Positions 34,061-45,151 of a stretch of DNA of 64,000 nucleotides are shown in pieces (position 1 is the stretch's first letter; the number at the start of each line of letters is the position of its first letter). Under the pieces are notes generated by a model. It searched no databases, was not told the origin of the DNA, and saw only the letters and a program-made list of their open reading frames with translations. This DNA is from Brachypterus glaber (taxonomy: Eukaryota > Arthropoda > Insecta > Coleoptera > Kateretidae), in NCBI GenBank assembly GCA_958510825.1, contig OY294051.1:30445667-30509666 (forward strand), given 5' to 3'. The translations under genes were made by a program, and so were the position numbers.

Positions 34061-34102
34061 ATTTAGTTAAATTAAACTACTTCAATTTTTCTTTATTTAA
34101 CT

Positions 34103-34302
34103 NNNNNNNNNNNNNNNNNNNNNNNNNNNNNNNNNNNNNNNNNNNNNNNNNNNNNNNNNNNNNNNNNNNNNNNNNNNNNNNNNNNNNNNNNNNNNNNNNN
34201 NNNNNNNNNNNNNNNNNNNNNNNNNNNNNNNNNNNNNNNNNNNNNNNNNNNNNNNNNNNNNNNNNNNNNNNNNNNNNNNNNNNNNNNNNNNNNNNNNNNN
34301 NN
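34103..34302. other. Assembly gap of exactly 200 N
   Basis: A run of 200 undetermined bases. The round size suggests a placeholder rather than a measured length. Confidence 0.99.
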
Positions 34303-34305
34303 CTA

Positions 34306-34327
34306 CTAAAAACGTATGTTATGAAAC
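34306..34327 (-). mobile_element. Fragment of the 51013-type repeat at the gap edge
   Basis: AAAAACGTATGTTATGAAAC followed by TAG is the reverse complement of the start of the palindromic segment at 51020-51050 and 51735-51765. The rest may lie in the gap. Confidence 0.5.
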
Positions 34328-34410
34328 TAGAACTTGGATATACTATATTAGTTTTAAGTTGTTCTTGGACCTTACGGTATTAGACTACAAAATATATTAT
34401 TTATACTGCT

Positions 34411-34467
34411 TTAAGCGTAATATGAGCTATTTCATAATATTATTAATATTTAAGCATAATATGAGCT

Positions 34468-34498
<31 letters not shown>

Positions 34499-34520
34499 TT
34501 TAAGCATAATATGAGATATT
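34411..34520 (+). repeat. TTAAGCATAATATGAGCTAT minisatellite with (AAT)n
   Basis: Three copies of the 20-bp word start near 34411, 34450 and 34500 (one base varies). Between copies two and three is an (AAT)n run at 34470-34497. Confidence 0.8.
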
Positions 34521-35060
34521 TAATAAATTTTAGTTTGGAGACCCAAGTGATGGGTCAGAAATAAAACTTTATTACGATTACAAATAACGCTATAATTCTG
34601 GTATTAAACAAATCGGTTTTATTGTCGTGTCTTTACTTATCTCGTCTCTATTTCCAAAACAGTTCAACACAAGATTGCAGTTTTAAAAATCAAGACTGAT
34701 CAGATTGTTCAAAGTCGAGACTTTTCCACCCTGCAGATTGTTAAGACTCTTGCGAGACGAGACAAAAAGTTAATCATCGAGAAATGGCCAATACAAGATT
34801 AATCTATTTCTTGTCTCCAAAATCGAGACTCTTGATAATCGAGACAAAAAGCTCCTTTCTCCAAGGAAAGTCTTGCGTTAGTAAAAAAAAATCGAAAAAA
34901 AATAATTGCTTTTTTCTACGTTTCTGGACGTTTTATATCCAAAAAAATATGATTTCCGTCAAAAAAAATCTGTCTGTCGGTCGGTCTGTCGGTCTGTGTG
35001 GCCGGGAAATTCACGATAACTCATGAACGCTTCGGGCTAAAGACTTTCAAATTTGGACCA
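34521..35060 (+). repeat. GTCTGTCGGTC dispersed repeat and GAGAC-rich lead
   Basis: 34620-34860 holds many GAGACAA/CGAGACT words. 34967-35035 is the pyrimidine run CTGTCTGTCGGTCGGTCTG, followed by ACGATAACTCATGAACG. The open frame at 34784-35026 reads through this repeat and has no support. Confidence 0.5.
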
Positions 35061-36484
35061 CAGGTTGATTATCTAAAGTTCTAGGCTGGGATTGTTTTTC
35101 GTAAAAATCTGGTTGGAGTAAAAAGAATTTTTTTCAAAACCTATTTTTTAAATTTATTTTTCATTTTACGAAAAAAAGAAACTGTTTTTTTATTTTTTTT
35201 TGTTTTTGATTTTAATGAATCTAGGCCTATAGGTGAAAGTATTATTTTGTTGGCAGCAGCATTGTTATTAATATTTATTAAGATATTTGTGTTTTTTTCT
35301 GTTTATTTTTTACGAAATTACATTTATATTAAAAAATAAAATAATCGGTCAAACCATTTTAAAGTAATAGCTTTGAATAAAAAATAGTTTGTCCTTAATA
35401 TTCCTATTCAAATCTAAATAAAGTTTTCATGACATGACTTAAATCAAACCTCATTCTTGTGGGAAGTGTAACAAACCAGAATAATATAATAGGTAATAAT
35501 AGTACTCCAAGTATTATACTTATTAATGAATAGGTACTAACATTATTAATCAAATTATAGGTAATAAATAATGTAATCATCATAAACTTTATCACTTATA
35601 CTTTAAATTTTACAGTTTATTAAAAAATTATGCAATAAAAAATTGTTAAATAAAATATTTATGCTATAAATAGTTATTATCTGGTTCATTGTTATATAAA
35701 ATATTAATTAATAATTATTGCATTTATTATAATTTAGTAACAATAAAAAAAGAATCATTATACATACTTTCAAACAAGTCCTGAAGATATGTAATGATGT
35801 AATACTTCACATTCCATAATATACACACATTTGGTTTGGACTTTTTACAAAAAGTACCATCAAACTTATATATCCAAAGAAAATATATTTATTTGAATAT
35901 ATTTTAATAGTTTATTTTAGTTTTTATTAATTATATGAAAATTAAAAGAATTTTTTTTTCAATTACGTAGTTTCTTTTGTTAAAAAAAAATAGGTTTTAG
36001 TTTATCATTATTTTGGTTTATTTTCCATTAAAATATAAAACGTTAAAAGGAAAAGAAAGAGTATATTGTTCAATAAGCGTATAACAAATGCTATTAATGA
36101 GTGAGGTTGAATTTTACGACACGAACCGATAGGTGAGTGGCGTATTTAACCGGATGATTTTAATATATTTTTTTACTAAAAATTAATGGTGATCGATCGT
36201 ATTACGAAAATTTTACTTTTCTATTATTATTATTATTATTCTGTTATTATTGAAAGACCACAATTTTTATTTAAGATAAAAGGGTCCTCCTCGTTTAAAA
36301 TGGATTTTTCCTGAAATATTTACATCTTCATTTATTTCATTAATATTAATTTAGGCAGAAACAAACTTTTAATATTTTTGCTTGGGTATATTCTAAGTCA
36401 ACCTAGTTAGGTGCTCGGGATAGACAAAAAAGGCCATGGAGCCTAGTTGTCAGGACTTATTATAGGACTACTACAAGTACTACT
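35061..36484. other. AT-rich non-coding stretch
   Basis: No gene. 35773-35826 is a diverged third copy of the AACAAGCCGTGAAGATA repeat (AACAAGTCCTGAAGATATG). (ATT)n-like runs near 36225. Confidence 0.4.
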
Positions 36485-37112
36485 ACACTGTTAAAAAAGA
36501 TTTTTTTAGATTTATTTGGATGTGGCCAAATAATAGTTATTATATATCAAGGTAGAGAAGACATTTTTTATAGCCGAGCGAATTAAATCCCGAGCTGCGT
36601 AGCAGCGAAGGATTTAAGAGTGCGAGGTTATAATAGTCTTCTCTACCGTGGTTTATATATTAGTTTTTTCACTACTAGCACTATTTAACTAATTTTATTC
36701 AAATATTAAAATAAATTATTAACAGAAATTATATTGAAATTTTCATAAAAATCAATGACATTTCCTCAAATAAATACTTTGAATTGACGTTTAAAAATTT
36801 AGTTTTTTAAATTTTTTATTTCATAATATTTAGCTAATTATTAATTGTATTAATTGGTAATAATTATAATTAATTATATTTAATAAATAGAAAGATATTT
36901 AAAGCTATTTTCTTGGGTTTAATTAGTAAAAATTGTACAAAGAACTGAAAAATCTAAAGTGACAGAAATCAATTGTTTACAAAATTTACTCCTACTAGGA
37001 GAGAAAAAATTATTATTGCTATTGGTGAAGAAAATTGATTTCACAGTCTGAAAACATGATAAATATTGGTATGTTCTAAAGCTAGTAGTGAAAAAAACAT
37101 TTTATCAGTGTA
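36484..37112. mobile_element. CACTG-ended MITE, TA-flanked, with nested repeats
   Basis: The ends CACTGTTAAAAAAGAT (36486) and CACTGATAAAATG (minus strand, from 37110) lie between TA dinucleotides. Inside are a 119-bp palindrome (36541-36659) and a second inverted pair, GTTTTTTCACTACTAGC (36663) with GCTAGTAGTGAAAAAAAC (37081-37098). It may be one element with complex ends or several nested ones. Confidence 0.55.
36541..36659. mobile_element. Small palindromic MITE with GTAGAGAAGAC arms
   Basis: TATATCAAGGTAGAGAAGAC on the left and GTCTTCTCTACCGTGGTTTA on the right are inverted. The core reads CGAGCTGCGTAGCAGCG, with GCCGAGCGAATTAAATCC against GGATTTAAGAGTGCGAGG. It resembles the CGAGCG-type palindrome at 3360-3515. 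Confidence 0.65.
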
Positions 37113-37543
37113 CTAGGTATATTCGGGTGTATATTTATTTTTTTTACAGAATTTTTAAAGAGAGCAGAGGTTAATATAACTATATACTTATGAAATCAGG
37201 AAATATATTCTAAGTAAATAAATATTGTATGTCACAATACATTTAAATATTTACATTATTATTAATATAGATGTTTTGACACCATTTCAGCTGTATTAAC
37301 ATACCTTCTGCAAAATGTGAAAAATATTGCAAAAGAACAGTTAATTTTTTGGATTGGGTAGTCTGCCTACGTTTTATAACGGGCCTGTTTTTAAATTAAT
37401 ATAATTATTGTAATTGGTTATTTTTTAATTAATGACGAATCCAGAAATGATTCACTTTACACTATACCGAGTGATATATTTTTTTTAATTATATATTTTA
37501 TTTTATTTATTTTATTTATTTTGGTTTAGATAGGTACAGCGTC
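37113..37543. other. AT-rich stretch ending in a (TTTA)n-like run
   Basis: 37496-37523 is made of TTTTATTTAT-type units directly upstream of the hairpin at 37544. No gene. Confidence 0.4.
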
Positions 37544-37590
37544 ATGGAGAGCCCCAAATAAGCTTTTGGCTTGTGCTAGGGGCTCTCCAT
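37544..37590 (+). repeat. GAGAGCCCC hairpin tail, copy 1
   Basis: ATGGAGAGCCCC pairs with GGGGCTCTCCAT around an inner AAGC...GCTT stem. It continues into TTGATTTTGATAA. A diverged copy is at 59585-59632. A T/A-rich run precedes both copies, as at the 3' tail of non-LTR retrotransposons. That assignment is an inference. Confidence 0.55.
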
Positions 37591-37735
37591 TGATTTTGAT
37601 AAGACAAACAAATTTTTAAATAGTAGTTACAAAACGCAGCAAATTTTGTAGTTCCAAATTCTTCAAAAATGTTTATCGCAGTCCATTAAAATTAATTCTT
37701 TTTTGTTCGTATCTCATTTTTCTTAGTTTTCAAGC

Positions 37736-38283
37736 TCATACAGGGTTCCCACCAATCCTGGAAAACCTTAAAAACCTGGAAAACGCATGGAATTTAGATT
37801 CCCACCTGGAATACCTGGAATTTAACATTTTTTTTCTTTAAAAAAAGTTTTTTACCTGGAATTTTGTAATAGCACCTGGACTTTAACATACAAAAATATA
37901 ATTTATTTAAGAAAAATTAAATACCCTTAGCACAAAAATTAAAGGATATAAAAAACATCCTAAATTTTTAGATGATTTTCAAACCATTTTTTTTTTCATT
38001 TTGATCCGAATGATTGAAATTCACTTTTGCTAAAAATCAATTTCTCTTGTTTAAAATTATTTTACAATGCTACGAGGAATAACAATCAATTGCCCGAAAT
38101 GATTTTTTTTTCGAAAAAAAAAAATCGAAAAAAAAAATATTTTTTTTTATTTTTTGTTACTTTAATATTATTATTATATACTAAAACGATTTTACTATAC
38201 CTGGAATTTTAATAATTTTTACCTGGAAAACCTGGAAAATACCTGGAATTTGAATGTCAATTTTTGGTGGGAACCCTGTCATA
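37736..38283. mobile_element. DNA transposon-like element with CAGGGTTCCCACCA ends
   Basis: The ends CAGGGTTCCCACCAATCC (37741) and GGTGGGAACCCTG (38278) are inverted repeats, flanked by TCATA on both sides, a 5-bp duplication. Both subterminal regions repeat ACCTGGAA and CCTGGAAAA words. The middle is AT-rich without transposase. A related end lies at 40140-40232. The superfamily is not settled (the ends suggest hAT-like, the TSD is only 5 bp). Confidence 0.65.
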
Positions 38284-38427
38284 AACCATAAATTTTGATG
38301 AAAAGAAGTTTTAAATATATTTCAAGTAATGACTTTGAGTACATATTGAATTATCGATAATTTTTTACTTTGGATGACAGCTAGGTAAATGTACAAGTAA
38401 ATTTTTTTTGCGTTATATAATATTCTA

Positions 38428-38520
38428 AACAAAAATGTCCGTCCGTCTGTCCGTATGCCACGTTTTCTTGTCCGCACACATTTTCAGAAAAAATCAATCT
38501 TGGTAAGAACACGAAGGCTA
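38428..38520 (+). repeat. GTCCGTCCGTCTGTCC dispersed repeat, copy
   Basis: The pyrimidine run is followed by ACGTTTTCTTG, then CAGAAAAAATCAATCTTG as in 60488-60605. The middle is shortened. Confidence 0.6.
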
Positions 38521-40139
38521 TTGAAATTTAAAAGAATCACTTTCCTACATAAGAAAGTTATTTTAAAAAATATAAAATAGTGGAAGAAAATCTCCACTCA
38601 TTCTTTCAGGAAAAATTACTTTTATTAAATAGATCAATCGTAGTAAATTAAAAAAAAAAAATCTCAAAAAAAGTTATAGGGAGGTAAACTTTTTAAAAAT
38701 TGAAAAACAGGGAACAAGCTATCAACGTGATTTTTTGAAGAAAAATTACCTTGAGAGAGTCGATTAAACCAAATATGAAAAAAATCCATGCAACTTAAGT
38801 CTTCACCAAGAAAAAAGGCGTGGGCTAGTCCGCCACTGATTAAATGAATAAATAAATCATTTTGCGATCAATTGGTACTTAAACAATACCTAATTTTTTA
38901 ATGGAGGTGTTTTATTAACTTAAGTGATTTTTCTATTTTTCGCTTCTTTTTTAGCATGTGCGCCGATTAACTCGAAAGATATATGAATCTAATGTAAAGA
39001 AATATTCAAAGGAACTAAGGAAAAAATATCTTAGTCCAATACATTTTCAATAGACTGCCTACAAACTATTAAATAAAAATACGCGGATTTGTTTATTTAA
39101 CCTTATATTTATTAAAATAAGTATTTATACATTTACGTTAGATCTACTTAAAAAATATATAAAAAATATAAGTACTTTTGATTGAAAGAGAGATTTATTA
39201 ACTTTGATCTTCGAAAACTCTGATATATGGACTTAACTGGTTATGTCCGTATTCACTTCATTTACTAATGAGACAACACACTCTTTGTAGACCGTTAACT
39301 AGTTTTTCTAGAGATGTTTACATATATAATGAAGAATTGAAGATGTTTCTGCAAAAGTGAAGTTTTTTGATAATTAATCTTGAGGCTCCAGGACTCAACA
39401 TGAGGGAACATGGGGAAACTAGATCTATGTTACATTGTAACATACTCTTCTCCTTCAATTTTGAATTAAAGTACTAGGGACATTAGATCTAGCAAGGAGC
39501 ATCTACATAGGTCTCAAGTTAGCGCCAACTTAATATCTATAAATTGGCGGTTGCCGTTTACACTTGAGCAACAGTGTCGCGGCGAGAGTTTTTTAACCAA
39601 TTAGAAACAAGCATCTAAAAATGCCGCCTTAGTGTTTTCACCTTCAAAGTGTATATATTTACATTGTTTGTATATTTCTATTTACAATATAGCCAAAGCT
39701 TACTTGCAAACAAGAAACATTTAACGAAAAATATACTTTAAAATAAAAACCTTGATAGTAGTTAAACTCGAAATTTTTGAATAAATATATTTCAAATAGT
39801 CTTTTTGTTATTTGTAATAATTTATTGTTAATGTTAAATAATTATTTTAAATTATAACTGCGTCGTTTTTGTCAAACGCTTTTCAATCACAATAATTGGT
39901 GAGTGTGGGTCAACACTTAGCGGTATAAACGTCATATAGCGACGACGCGTCGTGGCTAAAATTAACTTTTATTTTAATAACGTGTAGTTCCAAAGATTTT
40001 TTTGCAAGAACCAAAAAAAAAATATGTCTCAAAAAGATAATTTAAGTGAATATGAAATATAAGATACATTATGTATAAAATCTGTGCTGCCCTTCGTAGT
40101 TAAAACGTCCTAACTAAAATTTTCCCTAAATTTTTCGAA
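38521..40139. other. AT-rich non-coding stretch with one solitary transposon end
   Basis: CTAGTCCGCCACTG ends at 38838, the inverse of CAGTGGCGGACTAG, also at 59147-59160. No partner end was found. No gene recognised elsewhere in the stretch. Confidence 0.4.
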
Positions 40140-40232
40140 TAAATGGCCAAATTCTCTGACTACCAGGTTTCAATTTTAATTTCCCTGACTTTTTCCTGGC
40201 TTCCCTGTTTTCCCTGACTGGTGGAAACCCTG
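40140..40232 (-). mobile_element. Solitary end related to the CAGGGTTCCCACC family
   Basis: Read on the minus strand it starts CAGGGTTTCCACCAGTCAGG followed by several CAGGGAA words. The matching other end was not found. Confidence 0.5.
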
Positions 40233-40919
40233 GAGAATGGATAAATATGGCATCGTTTCTTAAGTTTTGCAACGCTGCACCGGTAGCAGTCATTACGGCT
40301 TTTCAATGTTTTAAATTTTGTTATTTGAAAGAAATAAATATATTTTTTATAACTTTTACTGAATTAGTGTTTAAATTCGTTTTAAGTGTCCTGTTTTCAA
40401 TAGCAAGATACATTTAAATTTTAATAAAAATATAAACAAGTGTATAAGATGAAATTATTCAGGATTTTTTGGTAATAAACTTAGCAATTATATTGCTTAT
40501 CAATGAAAATAGACGAACTAAATAGACTAAAGGTAAGCTGCACAAATTAAAAATACATTTTGTAAAAAATATAACATTTATCAAGATGTCGGTAGCTGTC
40601 AAATCCTTGTTTCCATAGTAACCAAGTGATAATTGCAAGTGTGCAAAATTTGTGACATATATTTTGATCTGATTGGTTTAGAAACTAAAAATCCAAGGTT
40701 TTGATTGTCTATATACTGTTTGTGAAATAGTCATTAAAATATCCTTGCTCAAAAGTTCTGGCGAATGCACTGCTGCATAAATCTTTTGGACCAGTCTTAT
40801 TCCTTGTCTTTCTTTTATTTGTTTTGCCAGTTTTGCCTACACCAAGCCCTCTCCCTTTTTTCAGATCTTTAAACGTAAACCTTCACTCTTTACTTTTTTT
40901 TCATATTTTTTTACCAGTA
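40233..40919. other. AT-rich non-coding stretch
   Basis: Nothing recognised. Confidence 0.35.
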
Positions 40920-41183
40920 TACCACTATTTTTCTTTTTTTAGTACTTTAAATACTTGCTATCTTTAATTTAGGTTTCTTTAATACTCGAAATAAACAATT
41001 TTATTTTTTAAACCAAGCACTTTTTCTTGATTCAAGTCTTTTGATCTAAATAGGATACGTAAACAACTTTAATCAAGCAAAACATTTGATTAAAATACTT
41101 AACATGTTTGCAGATATACAAAGTTTTAGGCCACCAGAATTTGGATATAATGTACTTGTTTTTATTCATCATTTCTCTATGTG
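40920..41183. mobile_element. CAAG-rich MITE, copy 3 (right part)
   Basis: AAACCAAGCACTTTTTC, TTGATTCAAGTC, ATCAAGCAAAACATTTGAT and TGTACTTGTTTTTA match 30820-31015. The right end is CACATAGAGAAATG on the minus strand, followed by TA (41184-41185). The left end is missing. Confidence 0.6.
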
Positions 41184-41559
41184 TATCTTCCTTATTTCGT
41201 GCTTCCTTTTCGTGGAAGGGCATTTCCTTTTCAACTCGATAGAAAAAAATATTTTTTGAACAACACTTCATATACTTTTGATATATTGGTAGGTCGACTA
41301 CAGCCTCAGGCTATTCAGAATTATAGTTCCCATAGGTCGAGACAAGGTGTTTGAATATTACAGTGAGGCATACTTAGTATTACAGTGTTGCCACATTGTC
41401 CATAAAAAAGTACTTCTGCCGACCAAAGAAAACTTCACCTATGTTAATTTAAAAAAATTCGAAACAAAATTTTTTATCCCCTTTGAATTCCTACCTTACC
41501 CCAATTTTTACCAATGCACCCATCCGAGATCTTTGAATAAGGAACCTATGTTTCTTTGA

Positions 41560-41640
41560 AGTGTTTAGCTCAAAGCGTTCTCAAGTTATCGTGGTCACAA
41601 ACTTTCCCGGATAGACCGACAGACAGATTTTTTTTTCGCT
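41560..41640 (-). repeat. GTCTGTCGGTC dispersed repeat, inverted copy
   Basis: On the minus strand: CTGTCTGTCGGTC, TATCCGGGAAAG, ACGATAACTTGAGAACG. Confidence 0.6.
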
Positions 41641-41784
41641 TACATTTTTGCATAAAAAACTTTAAAAAAACGAAAAAAAAAACAATTCAGTAATTTTTTA
41701 CTTACGTAAGATTTTGGACTTTCCTTGGTATTTTCCCAATTGAGGAAAGTAAAATATGTTTTTATCGCTTTCTTTACGATTTAC

Positions 41785-41906
41785 TCCCCATTTACTTAAT
41801 CGTAAACAATTTATATGCATTTCCGACAACAGGAGTTCCACAAGGATCTAGCCTAGGTCCACTTATGTTTCTTGTATTTGTTAATGACTATCTTTGCATC
41901 TTTTAA
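41785..41906 (+). pseudogene. Non-LTR retrotransposon reverse transcriptase fragment
   Basis: From 41832 the frame reads GVPQGSSLGPLMFLVFVND, the conserved RT block usually written GVPQGSxLGPLLF. It stops at 41904-41906. Upstream, in another frame, LLNRKQFICI fits the segment just before this block, so at least one frameshift separates them. Only some 40 residues remain. This would copy RNA into DNA in an intact LINE; here it is dead. Clade not determinable; Jockey/CR1-like is plausible. Confidence 0.75.
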
Positions 41907-42672
41907 AATGTATATTCGGGTTGATTTTAAATTATTTCCTGAATTTTATCTATTTATTAGTACCTAATGTTATAACCCTATATTGCACATAACTTTATTT
42001 TGCAATGAAAAAAATTTATGATGCGTATTTTGACTCATAAAAAATAAAGATCTCTTTTCTTTTATAAAATTCTGATTCATTTTTTTTAACCCATTCGGTA
42101 AAATTGTGCACATAAAGAAAAAAAATACAAAACTAAAAAATACTAATACATATCGATGGTTATATAGGGAAACCTTATGTACTTAGCACCTTTGTACGCT
42201 AGACCATCGATATCTACTTGCTCACAAATTATGTATGGTAATCAACAAAACCATTTTTAGGATTTTTTAGCCCACAAAGGCATAATTTTAAACAAAACCA
42301 ACACACTAACAAAAATTCGACTCCACCTATGATCAGCTATTTAAATATTTACCGGCAATATTAGATACTGCCATCTCCATTTAAAGAACAGTCCCCACGT
42401 AAAAACTGGGTGCCCATAAAGTATTTTGGTTATTGAAGAATTCAGGGGTTTTAATGCTCAGTGTTCCCAAGTTGCAACAGAGTGCAATATAGGGTTGAAG
42501 TAATTTGTAAATCTGACAACAGGTTCCTGCATATAGTCCACAATGCAGCATCCCACTGACATACTAAACATGCATTTTAATGTCATTCATAAAACGGATT
42601 GTTATTAATATTTGTTTGTATAGAAATCAATTTTGCATAACAATTAACCGAATTTATTATTAAATTAATCTG
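41907..42672. other. Non-coding stretch
   Basis: ATATCGATGGT and ACCATCGATAT (42153, 42192) form a small inverted pair. No gene recognised. Confidence 0.35.
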
Positions 42673-42728
42673 AACAAGCCGTGAAGATAAACAAGCTTCG
42701 CATTTCTTAGTATACTCCTCGTAGTTGC
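42673..42728 (+). repeat. AACAAGCCGTGAAGATA repeat, copy 2
   Basis: AACAAGCCGTGAAGATAAAC, GCTTCGCATTTCTTAGTATA and CTCCTCG follow the order of 8488-8540. Confidence 0.55.
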
Positions 42729-42782
42729 AAGTAGTATTTTCCTTGTAAAGTTTTAACTTATTTTTGTTGTAAATAACTTTAG

Positions 42783-43010
42783 GGCCCTATAACTTCTTTG
42801 TTATTCGGGGGATTTTTTTCAAATTTCGTACTAATGATCCTTTTTTAATTAATAATTTATAATTATTATAAAAGTAATGTTTCCGAATTTGTTTATTGCA
42901 GTTTTCCTTCTATGTTTTTTCGATTTTTTTTAATTACCCCCTATAACTTCTTGTTTTTGGGGGGATATTTTTTAAATTTGGTATGTTTGATATTATTATT
43001 TAAAGTAACT
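42783..43010 (+). repeat. Two tandem units of about 159 bp
   Basis: CCCTATAACTTCTTTGTTAT with a GGGGG/T-run recurs as CCCTATAACTTCTTGTTTTT with GGGGGG and a T-run. Confidence 0.6.
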
Positions 43011-43194
43011 TTTCTCAAAAACAAATACCTTTATAGGAGTTTTTATTATATTGCTTTTTTATTATTTTTTTAATGTTTAGTCCCACAGTTAATTTGAAAT
43101 ATGTCTACGTGTACGGTTCTATAGTTTTGTTTATTGTTTGTAATTGTTTATTTAAATAATATTTATGTTAAATGTAGTGTTTTAAGTATGCTCA

Positions 43195-43229
43195 GCTTGA
43201 TAAAGTCTTAATTAAAGACGAAACGTCGC
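43195..43229 (+). mobile_element. Penelope-like 3' end or hammerhead-like module
   Basis: TTGATAAA, then GTCTT, a short loop and AAGAC, then GAAACGTCG, followed about 20 bp later by GTGTTTTTATTTAAAG. The stem plus GAAACG(T/G)CG is typical of the 3' regions of Penelope-like elements in arthropods. The first core box is imperfect (TTGATAA rather than CTGATGA). Confidence 0.4.
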
Positions 43230-43349
43230 TAGTGCATAAAACTTAGTGTTTTTATTTAAAGTCCTAGTCCCGATATTTGTTTATTAATTATAAAATTAAT
43301 GTTTTGGGAATTAATTTCAATTTCAAAAAGCTACCTGTCCTTTTCAAGA

Positions 43350-43530
43350 TTGATTTTTCCAAAAAATTTATGTATATCAGAATTTTCTTTCTTGAGTTAT
43401 CGCGGAGACAAGAAAACGTGACTTAAGGACGGACAGTGGCGGACAGACGGACAGATTGACGGACAGACTTACGGACAGACAGAAGGACGGACGGTCAGAC
43501 CGATAGACGTAAAGACGGAGGGACATTTTT
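43350..43530 (-). repeat. GTCCGTCTGTCC dispersed repeat, inverted, expanded copy
   Basis: About 100 bp of degenerate GGACAGAC units on the plus strand, preceded by CTTGAGTTATCGCG and CAAGATTGATTTTTCC. On the minus strand the order matches 60488-60605. The open frame at 43377-43604 arises from it. Confidence 0.7.
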
Positions 43531-44545
43531 AAGTTGTTTATAACGCACAATGGTACCTTTTTTTTTATTTTGGACATTGTTGTTTTGGGGTCCGAAGTAA
43601 TCATATAATAATCATCTGCTGTGAACCTGCGAGGAGCATAATAATAATTAATATTTAATTGTTATTCGTTTAAATAAAAGATTAACCTCAATTTTCCACA
43701 ATTGATTAGCTACATCTATGGATATTATTAGGCACAGTAGTAATTTTCAATAAAGGATTTATAGTTCATAAAATAAGTCTAACTTTCTTAAGCATATATC
43801 ACAAAAATAATATGCAGATAATAAAAAATGTTTATTAAAGTACTTTTATACTTACTTATAATGCTTTTATGTAGAGTTAAAATGTTATAGTGGCTGGTCC
43901 GATAATTTGCAATAATATAAAAAGTAGATAACAAAAGAAAATATACCAATTAAAACTTTTTATAAAAATTGATTTTTTATTTGCTCCGTGTCACTTTAGT
44001 GAACAAATTGTAGAATTTTCGCTGTGGCCAAAATGACCCAGTCAGGGCCTGCATAGAAACATATAGTTTTTGAAATTAGAATATGCACTTGTAATGCGTA
44101 TATTTTCAAGGCATTTTTTGTGTGCACAAAACTTAAAAAAGTTTTTTTTTGTGTTGACAAATTATATAAATTATATGTATTTAAAGCTATGTATATACAT
44201 GCATAAATATTTATCTTAATTTATTATATTTTGCAATAAAATATAATTAATATAGTAATTAATTAAGATAGAAATATTAAATTTATGCAATTAGTTATAA
44301 AATTAATTAGTAAATTTCACATGTAATAGCATTTAAAGTATAAAATAAAGCTTTATACTCATACATAGTGTTGGTTTTAAATGTTATAAAATTTAAATCA
44401 CATAATAAAATTTTCGATCAAAATTTTAGCAGATGTACTAAAACTAGTATTTACTTTATTAGTTTAGTTTATTTTTATTGACCTTTATAAAAGGTGTTTA
44501 TACAGTTAATAATAATATAAAATAAAAGTAAAGTATGGTTAAGTA
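43531..44545. other. AT-rich non-coding stretch
   Basis: Nothing recognised. Confidence 0.35.
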
Positions 44546-44702
44546 TAGTTTGACGCACGGATCTGTGGCTACGGGAAATATATTTGGAATGTGTGTGCCC
44601 GATGTAGGCACGCACGCCTTATAACACTCTTGACGGAAAGAAGAGAGCGCGAATGATTCCTCCCCCTTACGTCGAAGACTTTTTTTCATGCGGAGAACTA
44701 TA
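44546..44702 (+). repeat. Unidentified 170-bp dispersed repeat, copy 2
   Basis: Matches 5051-5220 with CACGGATCTGTGGCTACGGG, AACACTCTTGACGGAAAGAA and ATGCGGAGAACTATA. It lacks about 13 bp after GTGTGTGC. Confidence 0.65.
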
Positions 44703-45151
44703 TATCAGTATTATTTGAATTTCAGATTTGTAAATATAACAACTCGAAAATTTGTTATAATTAAGGGAAAAATACTCATTGTGCATTGGTTAATTTATTA
44801 TTTCTATAATTTTTTTTTAACATTCACTTTTGTTGACGAGAAGTATCAATTTTTAATATTTTATTTGGTTACAATAATTTTCTTGATTAACTAACAAATT
44901 ACTAATTAATCTCATCATGTGTCTTTTTTGCCGTACACACCTCGCATCATCAATCAATTAAAAAAGCATAGAAATTTTTACATATTCGTCTATCTGACCC
45001 TAAATTAGCCGCTTGCGTCACACAATATCCTTTCACTTGGATCACAAATTAGGAACATAGCCGCCTTGGATATTGTTTTCAGTAGATGAGAATAATCCAC
45101 GGAAGTTGAAGATAACATCGAGAATCATCTCCTGTCTTTAGTATGAAAGTA

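Noticed and set aside
36663..37098. Separate transposon with GTTTTTTCACTACTAGC ends
   Set aside because: The pair is only about 17 bp and sits just inside the CACTG-ended element, so it may be part of the same end. Not listed separately.
43388..43530. Regular short units considered as a CRISPR array
   Set aside because: The units are contiguous pyrimidine/purine repeats without spacers, in a eukaryotic repeat context.
43377..43604. Minus-strand frame with serine/leucine/valine periodicity (SVCLSV-like)
   Set aside because: The periodicity is the translation of the GTCCGTCTGTC repeat and recurs wherever that repeat is open.
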